Positions 17,012 through 25,207 of a stretch of 32,298 nt of DNA are shown here, in pieces. The notes beneath the pieces are model-generated. The model ran no database searches. It was not told the origin of the DNA and saw nothing but the letters and a program-made list of their open reading frames with translations. Both the position numbers and the translations under genes were made by a program. This DNA is from Gemmatimonadota bacterium (lineage in GTDB: Bacteria; Gemmatimonadota; Gemmatimonadetes; Gemmatimonadales; GWC2-71-9). Numbering within the stretch: the stretch's first letter is position 1; every line of letters starts with the position of its first letter. The DNA lies in contig CP070792.1 in NCBI GenBank assembly GCA_020346845.1, positions 2,640,807 through 2,673,104 of the forward strand. The letters are read 5' to 3'.

Positions 17012-17142
17012 TTCTTGCTCCCGAGATTGATCCATGTATGTGGCTCAGTGAATCTAGCACAGCAGGCGCACCTGCCGGAGATGCGCGTAATCTCGCAGAG
17101 ATGTGAATTGCAGATCGGCAACTACCTCGTACCTTTCGTGCC

Positions 17143-18921
17143 ATGAATGGTGTCCCCGAGGAGCTGAAGCTAGCGCTCGCAGCTAGCTACGAGATCGAGC
17201 GTCCCATTGGACAGGGCGGTATGGCTACTGTGTACCTTGCTCGCGACATCAAGCACCGACGGAACGTTGCAGTCAAGATCATGCGTCCAGATTTAGCGGC
17301 CTCGCTCGGGACAGACCGGTTTCTCAAAGAGATTGAGATCGCCGCTCAGCTCACTCATGCGCACATAGTGCCACTCTATGACTCGGGCGAAGCTGGAGGC
17401 CTGCTCTACTATGTGATGCCCTATGTCAACGGCGAGTCCCTGCGCGGGCTCCTGAATCGTGAGAACCAACCCGAGGTACCTTTCACTGTTTCGGTCGCCG
17501 AGCAGGTAGCCGATGCCCTTGACTACGCTCACCGCATGGGCGTGTTGCACCGCGACATCAAGCCTGAGAACATCCTGCTGTCTGAAGGCCATGCTTTCGT
17601 AACGGACTTCGGAATCGCAAAGGCCGTCAGCACTGCCGGCGGCGAGACGATAACCCGCACGGGTTTCGGGTTAGGAACACCCGGGTATATGAGCCCCGAA
17701 CAAGCCGCTGGAGTACGTAACATAGACCAGAGAACAGATGTTTACGGTCTGGCGTGTGTCATCTACGAGATGATGGTGGGGGACACTCCCGGTCTATGGC
17801 CAACCGAAGAGGCTACGCGTGTTGGTCGGTTCCTGGACGCCACTGCCGAGCACAGAGAGCGACTAGACGAGCTGCCGGGGCGGGTGGAACAAGTGCTTTC
17901 CAAAGCGCTTGCAATGCGGCCACCTGATCGGTTTGCCTCGCCGGTCGAATTCGTCGATGCACTGGCCGCCGCTTGCGATAGCAGCCGTGCGCGATACAGC
18001 GACATTCGAGCACACGAGATCATCAATCTCGCAGTGGAACTTCAAGCCGCTCGAGCCACCGTAACCGATGGCTTGCCAACGCGCGTGCTCGAAGAGGTTG
18101 CCGTTGAAGTGGGTATACCGCCGGAGAGAGTGCACCAAGTCCTGGAGGAACTGGGTCGTCCTACATCGTACCAAGTCGGCAACTACAGCGATGCGGAGAT
18201 CAGAAAGATCTTTCAACGCGCCGTTGAACTCGAAGAGCGGCACTCGATCGAGCAGGGCAAACTATCGATTGGCGGTATCGAACAGATCGGAGCGCAGGTT
18301 GGTCTCAGTCCCGAGCAGGTTGGTCGTGCTGTCGATGAGCTGGACTCGCCTGTGGCTGTGCCTGCGGACGCTGCTGTTCCCCTTAAGCCGGCCGAGGCGG
18401 CTAGAGCTCCGGCTCTTGGAGGTGAGTTTCGGAGGTCTCCTGTCAAACTCGTCGTGGATCGGACTGTGGCTGGGGAGGAGGCGGTAGCGCTGTATGCGAC
18501 GATGGTCGACGAAATCCAGCGGGTTATCGGCACACCGGGGCAAGCGACAACACTTGGTCGCACTCTGAGCTGGAGTACCATGGGGCTGGGAAGTGTAGTT
18601 CGGTACATACAAGTCACGGTCTCCCCTGAGGCGGGACAGACGGAGATAAACATCGAGGAGCAGGTCGAGGTCTACGGACGCCGATTGCTCGGGGGATTGG
18701 CGGGAGGAGGCATAGGTGCCCTGATCGGGCTCACATTGGGTCTCGGATTGGGCGCGGCCGATACTGGGTTGCCAGTGCTCTTTTCCAGCGTGTTGGCGAT
18801 GGGTGGTGCAGTCGCTACCATGCGTTCGGTACTGGTTACCGCCACCAGGCAGCGCAAGGAACAGCTCGAGCATCTGGCGGACCGCCTGGCAGCAATCGCG
18901 GCCGGCAAATCCGTCGACTAA
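17143..18921 (+). CDS. Membrane-attached serine/threonine protein kinase
   Basis: Hanks-type kinase, 592 residues. Residues about 16-280 are the catalytic domain: glycine loop GQGGMATVYLA, ATP-anchoring K45 (VAVKIM), catalytic loop HRD138IKPENILL, D155FG, GTPGYMSPEQAAG and DVYGLACVIYEM, so it should be active. Two related helical modules follow, starting YSD at 285 and 348, each with AVEL and VG(I/L)(P/S)PE(R/Q)V. After a Pro/Ala linker comes a basic/beta segment and a two-helix membrane part (about 510-575, GGLAGGGIGALIGLTLGLGLG). The ATG has no obvious Shine-Dalgarno and may be weakly translated or leaderless. The stop codon overlaps that of the convergent exporter. Style strongly resembles Gemmatimonadota kinases; targets are unknown. 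Confidence 0.93.
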   Translation: MNGVPEELKLALAASYEIERPIGQGGMATVYLARDIKHRRNVAVKIMRPDLAASLGTDRFLKEIEIAAQLTHAHIVPLYDSGEAGGLLYYVMPYVNGESLRGLLNRENQPEVPFTVSVAEQVADALDYAHRMGVLHRDIKPENILLSEGHAFVTDFGIAKAVSTAGGETITRTGFGLGTPGYMSPEQAAGVRNIDQRTDVYGLACVIYEMMVGDTPGLWPTEEATRVGRFLDATAEHRERLDELPGRVEQVLSKALAMRPPDRFASPVEFVDALAAACDSSRARYSDIRAHEIINLAVELQAARATVTDGLPTRVLEEVAVEVGIPPERVHQVLEELGRPTSYQVGNYSDAEIRKIFQRAVELEERHSIEQGKLSIGGIEQIGAQVGLSPEQVGRAVDELDSPVAVPADAAVPLKPAEAARAPALGGEFRRSPVKLVVDRTVAGEEAVALYATMVDEIQRVIGTPGQATTLGRTLSWSTMGLGSVVRYIQVTVSPEAGQTEINIEEQVEVYGRRLLGGLAGGGIGALIGLTLGLGLGAADTGLPVLFSSVLAMGGAVATMRSVLVTATRQRKEQLEHLADRLAAIAAGKSVD

Positions 18922-21068
18922 GATTGCTGCAACGCCGGTTCTGGCTTGACCTGCCGTCTCCCTATCATCGCAGCGAATGGCAAAGCCACCAGTGCCATAG
19001 ACGCTGCGGTCAGCGTGCCGAGTATAACGGCAAACCCGAAACGTTGTGTTGGTGGAAAGGACGATAGGCTGAAGATCCCGAACCCGGCACAGATTATCAG
19101 ACTTGCCCCAAGGATCGGTCGCCACAGTTGAGCACGTGCATCAAGCCAGGCTTGCCAATCGTTGCTCGACTGTAACCTGAGTCGGCGCATTCGCATCACC
19201 AAGTGGATCATCGAGTCGACACCCATGGCTAGAGCGACATTGGCTGCCGGTGACGTGATGATGTCGATGGGCATTCCGATGTGACCGGCGGTGCCGAGTA
19301 CGATGATTGGTATTCCGCACAAGCATGCGACCATGGCAGCGGTTCTCTTGTATGTGCGCGACACTATCCATGCTACTCCGACAAACAGCAGCAGCAAACC
19401 GCCCAATCCGATGCGGAGGCTGGACGCAATGAGTTGTCCCAACTGGCCTTGCAATTCGTAGTGTCCCGCCATGAGGGCCACGTCCAGCTCACTATCACTC
19501 GCGTGGTTGACGACGCGGGCCACAACTTGGTCCCGAGCTTCGATGCGCCCCGATTCTCTCATACGAAGGAAGAACCGACCCTGAGTTCGGTCCGGTGTGA
19601 CAAAGGACAAGCCTACCTCGTCAAGCAGAGGGCTCTCGAGGATGTCCAGTAATTGACTCCAACTCATGAAGTTTCCAAATGGAGCCAGTCGTGCCTCCGC
19701 CAGCAACAACGCTGGAGAAATAATCACTCCCACTGAGGAATCACTCTCCAGAGCCCGCTGCAGAGCCCACATCTTGGAGTTCACGGTGTCGGTGTCGAGC
19801 CGGTCACCGGCTGGATCGGTCACCGCCATATGAAGTGGGCTACTACCTCCATCTCGATCGATTGCCTCGAGCCCGCTTCTCAGATCCCCACCCGGGGCGA
19901 AGTAAGACAATAGGCTTGGGTCCGTACTCAAGCTCCTGAAGCCGAACGCCGCGATGACAACCACGGCCCCGATGGACGCAAGCCACCGGGCGCCATTGGT
20001 CCCAGGCAGCAGCATCCCAAGCGACGTGCCGCCATAAGCGGTCGATGATGTGCTCTTCGAGGTGCCGATAGAACGTAGGAAGATCGGGTAAATCGCGTAT
20101 GCTACCGAGATTGCGGTGACGGTGCCTATGGCGCCGGCCATACCCAACTCGCGCAACGGCTTGGCCGACGCTACAAGCAAACTCAAGAACCCTAGCAGTG
20201 TCGTTGTCATGCACCAGAAGGAAGCAGGGAACGTGATCGCCACCGCCGCTTTAACTGGCGAGCGATCATCGGACCGCTCCTCGCCACTGACTCGCTTCCA
20301 GTTGGCGGTTAGAAATACGATATGGGATAGGGTCAGCACAAACACGATGACCGCGATATTCGCGGTCAGGAGGCCGATCGAGATGCCCAAAACCTGTGTC
20401 AGCGAGAGTGTGGCAGAACAGGCGGTCAGGCAAACTGATAGAGTGCCAATTACAACGTGAATGTTGCGATAGACGATCCCCACCAACACTCCAAAAACGA
20501 TGAACGCGGCCGAACTGAACACCAGTAGATCACGAAACAGATTCCTCCTGATGAGCTCGATTATGTAGGGAACTCCTGATACTTCGAGCAGGAACTCTGG
20601 TGTCTCGAAGTCGGCTACAACGGCCTCGAGCTGTGGAACGAGTGCGGCTGGATCGGGATCGGGTACTTGTACTATCAGGTTGGTCGTGGATTGTCCGGGG
20701 TTGAGCAGTAATCTCTGCCAGAGTGGGCTGTTGGCTGCGTCCTCATTGGTGATGCTATTGACGCTCGTTACGCCGCGTATTTCCGCCAGCGCGGATGTCA
20801 GATCTCGTATGCTTGATATGTAGTTGGGTGCTGCTATGTCCGGAGCCTCTGCGCGGACAATCAGCTGTTCGGGTGATGGAAAGCGACGCTCCATTTCCTG
20901 CAGCGCTTGCAGCTGCGGATCTTCCCGCGAGAAGAAGAACTCGCTTTCCACGCGAGGTGATAGATCGATCCACTTCAACACCCCAAGCACCGAGGCGAGC
21001 GCGATGCCCACACAGGCGATTTCTAGGAGTCTTACTCGTTTGCCGGGATGTGAGAAACCGCTTGTCAA
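18918..21068 (-). CDS. MMPL-domain RND superfamily exporter
   Basis: Predicted lipid or hydrophobe exporter, 716 residues, with the duplicated RND/MMPL plan: helix at about 16-33, a periplasmic domain to about 178, five helices to about 332, a second first helix at about 358-375, a periplasmic domain, then five helices to the end. Relay-type sequence GMPIDIITSPAANVALAMGVDSMIHLVMRMRRL is conserved MMPL style (HpnN/mycobacterial MmpL relatives). The start is a TTG with GAGGA about 10 bp upstream; no nearby ATG fits the first helix, so the exact start is uncertain. Its TAG stop is interleaved with the kinase's TAA across 18918-18921. No partner adaptor is adjacent. Confidence 0.85.
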   Translation of the reverse strand: MTSGFSHPGKRVRLLEIACVGIALASVLGVLKWIDLSPRVESEFFFSREDPQLQALQEMERRFPSPEQLIVRAEAPDIAAPNYISSIRDLTSALAEIRGVTSVNSITNEDAANSPLWQRLLLNPGQSTTNLIVQVPDPDPAALVPQLEAVVADFETPEFLLEVSGVPYIIELIRRNLFRDLLVFSSAAFIVFGVLVGIVYRNIHVVIGTLSVCLTACSATLSLTQVLGISIGLLTANIAVIVFVLTLSHIVFLTANWKRVSGEERSDDRSPVKAAVAITFPASFWCMTTTLLGFLSLLVASAKPLRELGMAGAIGTVTAISVAYAIYPIFLRSIGTSKSTSSTAYGGTSLGMLLPGTNGARWLASIGAVVVIAAFGFRSLSTDPSLLSYFAPGGDLRSGLEAIDRDGGSSPLHMAVTDPAGDRLDTDTVNSKMWALQRALESDSSVGVIISPALLLAEARLAPFGNFMSWSQLLDILESPLLDEVGLSFVTPDRTQGRFFLRMRESGRIEARDQVVARVVNHASDSELDVALMAGHYELQGQLGQLIASSLRIGLGGLLLLFVGVAWIVSRTYKRTAAMVACLCGIPIIVLGTAGHIGMPIDIITSPAANVALAMGVDSMIHLVMRMRRLRLQSSNDWQAWLDARAQLWRPILGASLIICAGFGIFSLSSFPPTQRFGFAVILGTLTAASMALVALPFAAMIGRRQVKPEPALQQS

Positions 21069-21196
21069 GAGACACCGTCCTCAAAGCTCGTTAGGCATAT
21101 GGTGGTTTTGCTGCAACGGTTCCTGTTGGCGCGCGAGCGAACCATCTTTGTACGGAGGTGTAGACTCGCTATCAAGATAACGCTCGTGAGGACCCG

Positions 21197-21673
21197 ATGA
21201 ACACCATCATACGTTCGCTCCGAACACTGTCAGTTGTCCTCTGCATCAGCAGTCTTGTGCAGCCTTCTGTCCAAGCACAGGTAGAGGATGCGGTGAAAGC
21301 ATCGATGCTGGAGACGTTGGCTGCGTGGAACGCAGGTGATGTAGAAGGATTCGGGGCATTTTTCGCGCCGGATACACGAGGCTTCAACTTGGACGGCGGC
21401 CTGTTGATTCGGGGGTTTAACGCGGCTGCCCTTCAGGCGGCAATCTCAGCTGGCTTTGGGATCAACGTGGAACCGCGTGACATTGACGTCAAGGTCTATG
21501 GCAACGCTGCGGTTGGCGTGGCATACCTCGATGGCTCGATCACGCTACCCGGTGGTGCAGTGCGTGAGGGAACATGGCGCTATTCAGAGACACGCGTGAA
21601 CGACGGCAGTACTTGGAAGGTCGTGCAGTATCACATTTCGCAAATGACCGTAGCGGTGCCGGGGGGAAGGTAG
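21197..21673 (+). CDS. Secreted NTF2-like (SnoaL/DUF4440-type) protein
   Basis: A 158-residue exported protein with a signal peptide (about 1-28, RTLSVVLCISSLVQPSVQAQ) and one NTF2-like cone domain: LETLAAWNAGDVEGFGAFFAPDTRGFNLDGGLLIRGF, IDVKVYGNAAVGVAYLDGSITLP, and GTWRYSETRVNDGSTWKVVQYHISQM. In this fold the final strand carries the W-K-V-V-x-x-H pattern. Such domains bind small ligands or serve as scaffolds; none of the residues predicts a reaction. GAGGA sits 4 bp before the ATG. The octamer array at 21674 begins immediately after its stop. Confidence 0.8.
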   Translation: MNTIIRSLRTLSVVLCISSLVQPSVQAQVEDAVKASMLETLAAWNAGDVEGFGAFFAPDTRGFNLDGGLLIRGFNAAALQAAISAGFGINVEPRDIDVKVYGNAAVGVAYLDGSITLPGGAVREGTWRYSETRVNDGSTWKVVQYHISQMTVAVPGGR

Positions 21674-21725
21674 CCCGGGATCCCGCCATTCCGGTTTCAC
21701 GGTGTCCCGGTTGACCGGTCTCCGG
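21674..21725. repeat. Array of 8-bp words (YCCGGTNT type)
   Basis: Six and a half successive octamers in one orientation follow the stop codon directly: CCCGGGAT, CCCGCCAT, TCCGGTTT, CACGGTGT, CCCGGTTG, ACCGGTCT, CCGGAG. The words match those of the palindromic array at 16498 (CCCGGTGT, CCCGGTTA). It lies between two convergent genes, the NTF2-like gene and the symporter. Unlike the 16498 copy it does not fold into a long stem. Confidence 0.6.
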
Positions 21726-21757
21726 AGCACGCACCGAACGCGACTGAAAAGGGACCG

Positions 21758-23530
21758 TCATTCGGATGAGGCGACGTGGTGTGACGGTGACTGCAAGATG
21801 GAACGGTAGACTATCACACCGGCCAATGCTGCAATCGTCAGATACACCAATCCGGTGCCCAAGCCCTCGAGGATCAGCTTGCCGACCCCGAACATGCCGG
21901 TGTAGATGAACACCAGTCCGGCCAGCCAGTTGGTGATGTCGGACCAACCCATACCTTTGATTGACACTCCACTCTCTTGTGCGATCGGCCCCCACCAAGG
22001 AGAAGCGGGCCTCACTTTCTCGTAGAACGCGACAAGAGTCCGGCGGTCAGTTGGAGAAGTCATCGCTGCTACAGTCACCCAGCAGACCGTCGAGATACCG
22101 GCAGTAACGATCAAATGCCAGCCAAACCCTATGTCAGGATTCAGAAGATGCAGTCCAACATAGACCACTGCGGTGGAAATCCAGGCTGCGATCTCACTCC
22201 ACGCGTTGACCCGCCACCACCACCATCGCATCACGTACACCCCGCCAATCCCCACCGTCATTCCGAAGAACAGCTCCCACGCACCTCGAATCGACTGCAT
22301 CATGTACGCGGTGACACCTCCCAGGATCATGAGGGCCACCACCAGCCAGCGGGAGACTCGAACATAATGCCGCTCGCTCTCGTGTCTTCGAATGAACGGT
22401 CTGTAACAGTCGTTTACCAGCAGAGATACTCCCCAGTTTAGCAGCGTGTCGATAGTGCTCATGAATGCCGCCAGGATGCTGGCTAGCATGAGCCCCAGCA
22501 GTCCCACAGGCATATACTCCACAATCATCATGGGGTAGCCGAGCTCCGGGTCTTCGAGATTGGGAAATACGACGAGAGAGATGAGGCCAACGATGATCCA
22601 GGGCCAAGGACGGATAACGTAGTGCAGGAAGCAGAACCACAGGACACCAAGGAAACTATGGCTCTCGTCCTTGGCGGCGAGCATGCGCTGCACCATATAG
22701 CTGGTACCACCAGCATCGCGTGTGGCCCACCAGTTGACACCCATGAGCGCCACGAAAGTGATCAAAGGCAAGGATGCACCACTCAGGTCTGGTAGGAACT
22801 TGAGATAGCTCGCCGCCAGGTCACCGTATTGCGTTGCTAGTTGTTCCTTCAACTCACCGACTCCGCCGATGTCGATGAGGGCGATCACCGCCAACGCGAT
22901 TGCACCTACCATAGCCAGCAGGAACTGAACGAAGTCGGTCATGACGACGCCCCAGAATCCCGATAGGACAGTGTAGAGCACGGCGACGACTAGGCACACC
23001 AGTATGCCAAACCACCTTCCGTCGACGAACTGATCGATCCCCAGGCGTGCAGTCACGGCGTCGAGGTCGATCAGGACTCCCATGATTTTCACCATCGCGA
23101 GGATGACCCATCCCATGATGATGCAATTGAGCACAACCCCTTCCCACACGCTGCGGAAACCTCTTAACGCCACCGCCGGGCGTCCGGAATACCTGATATC
23201 GACCAACTCCACATCGGTCAAAACCCCGGCACGACGCCATAGGCGCGCGAAGAAGAAAGCCACCAGGAGATGTGCAGCTGCGAAGTTCCACATGAACCAG
23301 AGCCCAGAGATCCCGTCGTTGGCCACCAGTCCGGTCACCGCCAGCGGTGTATCGGCTGCAAACATGGTGGCAACGATCGAAGTGCCAACTATCCACCAGG
23401 GGAGGTTGCGCCCGGAGAGGAAGTACTGCGTCATGTTCTTGCCCGCGCGGCGGCGGAAGAAGAGGCCGACAGCTAGGGCGAACAGCAAGTAGCCTGCGAT
23501 GATCAGCCAATCCAGGAGCGCCATGGACAC
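21758..23530 (-). CDS. Sodium:solute symporter (SSS family)
   Basis: Na+-coupled uptake transporter of 590 residues with about 13-14 membrane helices in the SLC5/LeuT fold. The start is GTG at 23530 (GAGG 6 bp upstream) or ATG at 23524. Family marks: LLFALAVGLFFRRRAGKNMTQYFLSGRNLPWWIVGTSIVATMFAADTPLAVTGL at the front, GFWGVVMTDFVQFLLAMVGAIALAVIAL in the middle, and ASILAAFMSTIDTLLNWGVSLLVNDCYRPFI, the conserved helix-8 Na2-site segment with S-T. Substrate cannot be told; it is divergent from the ammonia-lyase gene, which raises the possibility of an amino acid or its product, but SSS members also take sugars and carboxylates. Confidence 0.92.
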   Translation of the reverse strand: MSMALLDWLIIAGYLLFALAVGLFFRRRAGKNMTQYFLSGRNLPWWIVGTSIVATMFAADTPLAVTGLVANDGISGLWFMWNFAAAHLLVAFFFARLWRRAGVLTDVELVDIRYSGRPAVALRGFRSVWEGVVLNCIIMGWVILAMVKIMGVLIDLDAVTARLGIDQFVDGRWFGILVCLVVAVLYTVLSGFWGVVMTDFVQFLLAMVGAIALAVIALIDIGGVGELKEQLATQYGDLAASYLKFLPDLSGASLPLITFVALMGVNWWATRDAGGTSYMVQRMLAAKDESHSFLGVLWFCFLHYVIRPWPWIIVGLISLVVFPNLEDPELGYPMMIVEYMPVGLLGLMLASILAAFMSTIDTLLNWGVSLLVNDCYRPFIRRHESERHYVRVSRWLVVALMILGGVTAYMMQSIRGAWELFFGMTVGIGGVYVMRWWWWRVNAWSEIAAWISTAVVYVGLHLLNPDIGFGWHLIVTAGISTVCWVTVAAMTSPTDRRTLVAFYEKVRPASPWWGPIAQESGVSIKGMGWSDITNWLAGLVFIYTGMFGVGKLILEGLGTGLVYLTIAALAGVIVYRSILQSPSHHVASSE

Positions 23531-23610
23531 ACGTTACCTCGACTAGTGGACCGGCGCCATGGTGGGACAAACGCTGCAGCTGGGGATGCCCGACGGCGTA
23601 TCCCCCATTG

Positions 23611-23616
23611 TATAAT
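23611..23616 (+). promoter_or_regulatory. Consensus -10 box upstream of the ammonia-lyase gene
   Basis: TATAAT (23611-23616) is a perfect -10 match 71 bp before the chosen ATG. The position for a -35 with a 17-bp spacer (23588-23593) is a poor match, so an activator or a non-standard sigma factor may be involved. It lies in the 156-bp space shared with the divergent symporter. Confidence 0.4.
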
Positions 23617-23686
23617 GAAAGCACCCGGGTCTGGCATTCCTCCGCTCAGCACCAGGCCGCTCATTGGGGTCTACAATGAGGACACT

Positions 23687-25207
23687 ATGACGCTTGTCTT
23701 GGATGGTGCCGACCTGACGGTCGGGAAGGTCGTGTGCGTTGCACGTGAAGGTGGTGAAGTCGCAATACACCCGGATGCCGCCACACGAATACGTGATTGC
23801 CGGGCCATGCTGGAGCTCAAGTTGGACGCTGGCGAGGTCATATACGGTATCAACACGGGCATCGGAGAGTTCTCGGAGACGATGCTCGACGATGAGCAAG
23901 TCAAGCAGTTTCAGCGCTACCTGGTCTACAACCATGCCGCGGGTATCGGAGAGCCAGCGCCGGCAGAGTATGTGAGAGCCGCGATTCTATCACGTATCAA
24001 CGTGCATGCGAAGGGGCGCTCGGGCATGCGTCTGGACATCACCCAGCAACTCGTTGACATGCTCAACAAAGGAGTGACTCCGTACGTGTGCCAGAAGGGA
24101 TCGGTCGGTGCCTCTGGCGATCTTGCCCCGATGGCGCAGATCGCATTGGTTGCGATCGGAGAGGGCCGCGCCTGGTTCGAGGGCGAGCTCGTGTCAGGAG
24201 GTGAAGCTCTGCAGCGAGCTGGACTCGAACCGATGGTGCTGCAGGCGCGCGACGGTCTTGCCATGATCAACGGTTCAAACTTCATGAATGGCATGAACGC
24301 GCTTCATGTGCACGACATCGACCGTTGGCTCAAGCAGTGTGAGATCGCTGCGGCAATGACGCTCGAAGCGCTGCGCGCAAACATGAAACCATACGATACG
24401 CGTATCCACCAAGAGCGTGGGTTCGGAGGCGCGGTGCGTAGCTCGCGTGCGATGATGCGCTGCATTGAAGGAAGCGATCTACTGAAAGGGGGTAAGACCA
24501 AGGTTCAGGACGCCTATTCCATGCGGAGCACCCCTCAGGTAGTCGGTGCTGCTCATGATGCGCTTGCCTACGCGAGGAGCCAGGTTGAAACGGAGCTGAA
24601 TGGAGTGGGTGACAACCCCATCTTTCTCGCAGAGGATGACACGGTACTCACCGGCGCCAACTTTCAGGGAACCCCGGTATCACTCCCCATGGAGATGGTA
24701 GGTACCGCGGTGACGATGGTGTCGGTCTTATCGGAGCGACGTTTGAACCGGCTACTCAATCCAGCTCTATCGGTGGGCCTGCCACCCTTCCTTGCGGAAG
24801 ACCCGGGCTTGTACAGTGGGATGATGCTCAGTCAGTATACAGCCGGTACGCTGATTGTGGAGCAGCGGGCGCTTGCAGCTCCGGCGGCGTGTGCGTCTAT
24901 ACCGGCCGCGGCCGACCAGGAGGACTTCGTCAGTATGGGTATGAACACGGCGATCAAGAACCGGCAGATACTCGAGAATGCATGGGGGGTTCTTGGGATC
25001 GAGTTCATGGCGGCCGCTCAAGCACTCGATATAAGGGGCCACACGACTGGCCGGGGCGTGGCCAAGGCCTGCGAGGTCATCCGGCGGCACGTCAGCCACC
25101 TAGGAGAAGACCGGCCGCTATACGACGATCATACCAAGATGGCAGAGTTGGTCGCATCGTGTGAGATACTGGAGGCGGTTGAGGCTGAAGTGGGCGTACT
25201 GAATTGA
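23687..25207 (+). CDS. hutH: Histidine ammonia-lyase-type aromatic amino acid lyase
   Basis: MIO-cofactor enzyme that removes ammonia from an aromatic amino acid, most likely histidine to urocanate. The ATG at 23687 (GAGG 5 bp upstream) gives 506 residues, the usual HutH length; an open frame back to 23546 is not coding. The MIO tripeptide is A142-S143-G144. Y53 (YGINTG), H83 (YNHAAGIG), Asn in AMINGSN, the Q-D-x-Y-S-x-R segment (QDAYSMRS) and E412 (DQEDFVSMG) match the P. putida HutH active-site set, the first three items at identical numbers. Odd points: N82 where HutH has Ser, and QEDF where HutH has QEDH. No other hut gene is in view, so another aromatic substrate is possible. It overlaps the next gene. 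Confidence 0.85.
   Translation: MTLVLDGADLTVGKVVCVAREGGEVAIHPDAATRIRDCRAMLELKLDAGEVIYGINTGIGEFSETMLDDEQVKQFQRYLVYNHAAGIGEPAPAEYVRAAILSRINVHAKGRSGMRLDITQQLVDMLNKGVTPYVCQKGSVGASGDLAPMAQIALVAIGEGRAWFEGELVSGGEALQRAGLEPMVLQARDGLAMINGSNFMNGMNALHVHDIDRWLKQCEIAAAMTLEALRANMKPYDTRIHQERGFGGAVRSSRAMMRCIEGSDLLKGGKTKVQDAYSMRSTPQVVGAAHDALAYARSQVETELNGVGDNPIFLAEDDTVLTGANFQGTPVSLPMEMVGTAVTMVSVLSERRLNRLLNPALSVGLPPFLAEDPGLYSGMMLSQYTAGTLIVEQRALAAPAACASIPAAADQEDFVSMGMNTAIKNRQILENAWGVLGIEFMAAAQALDIRGHTTGRGVAKACEVIRRHVSHLGEDRPLYDDHTKMAELVASCEILEAVEAEVGVLN

Noticed and set aside
17100-17142. Leaderless promoter directly before the kinase gene
   Set aside because: TTGCAG / TACCTT can be fitted with a 16-bp spacer, but the -10 match is only 3 of 6.
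23546-23686. N-terminal extension of the ammonia-lyase to 23546
   Set aside because: The first 47 residues do not resemble the family, cover a perfect TATAAT box, and the ATG at 23687 has a good ribosome site and gives HutH numbering.
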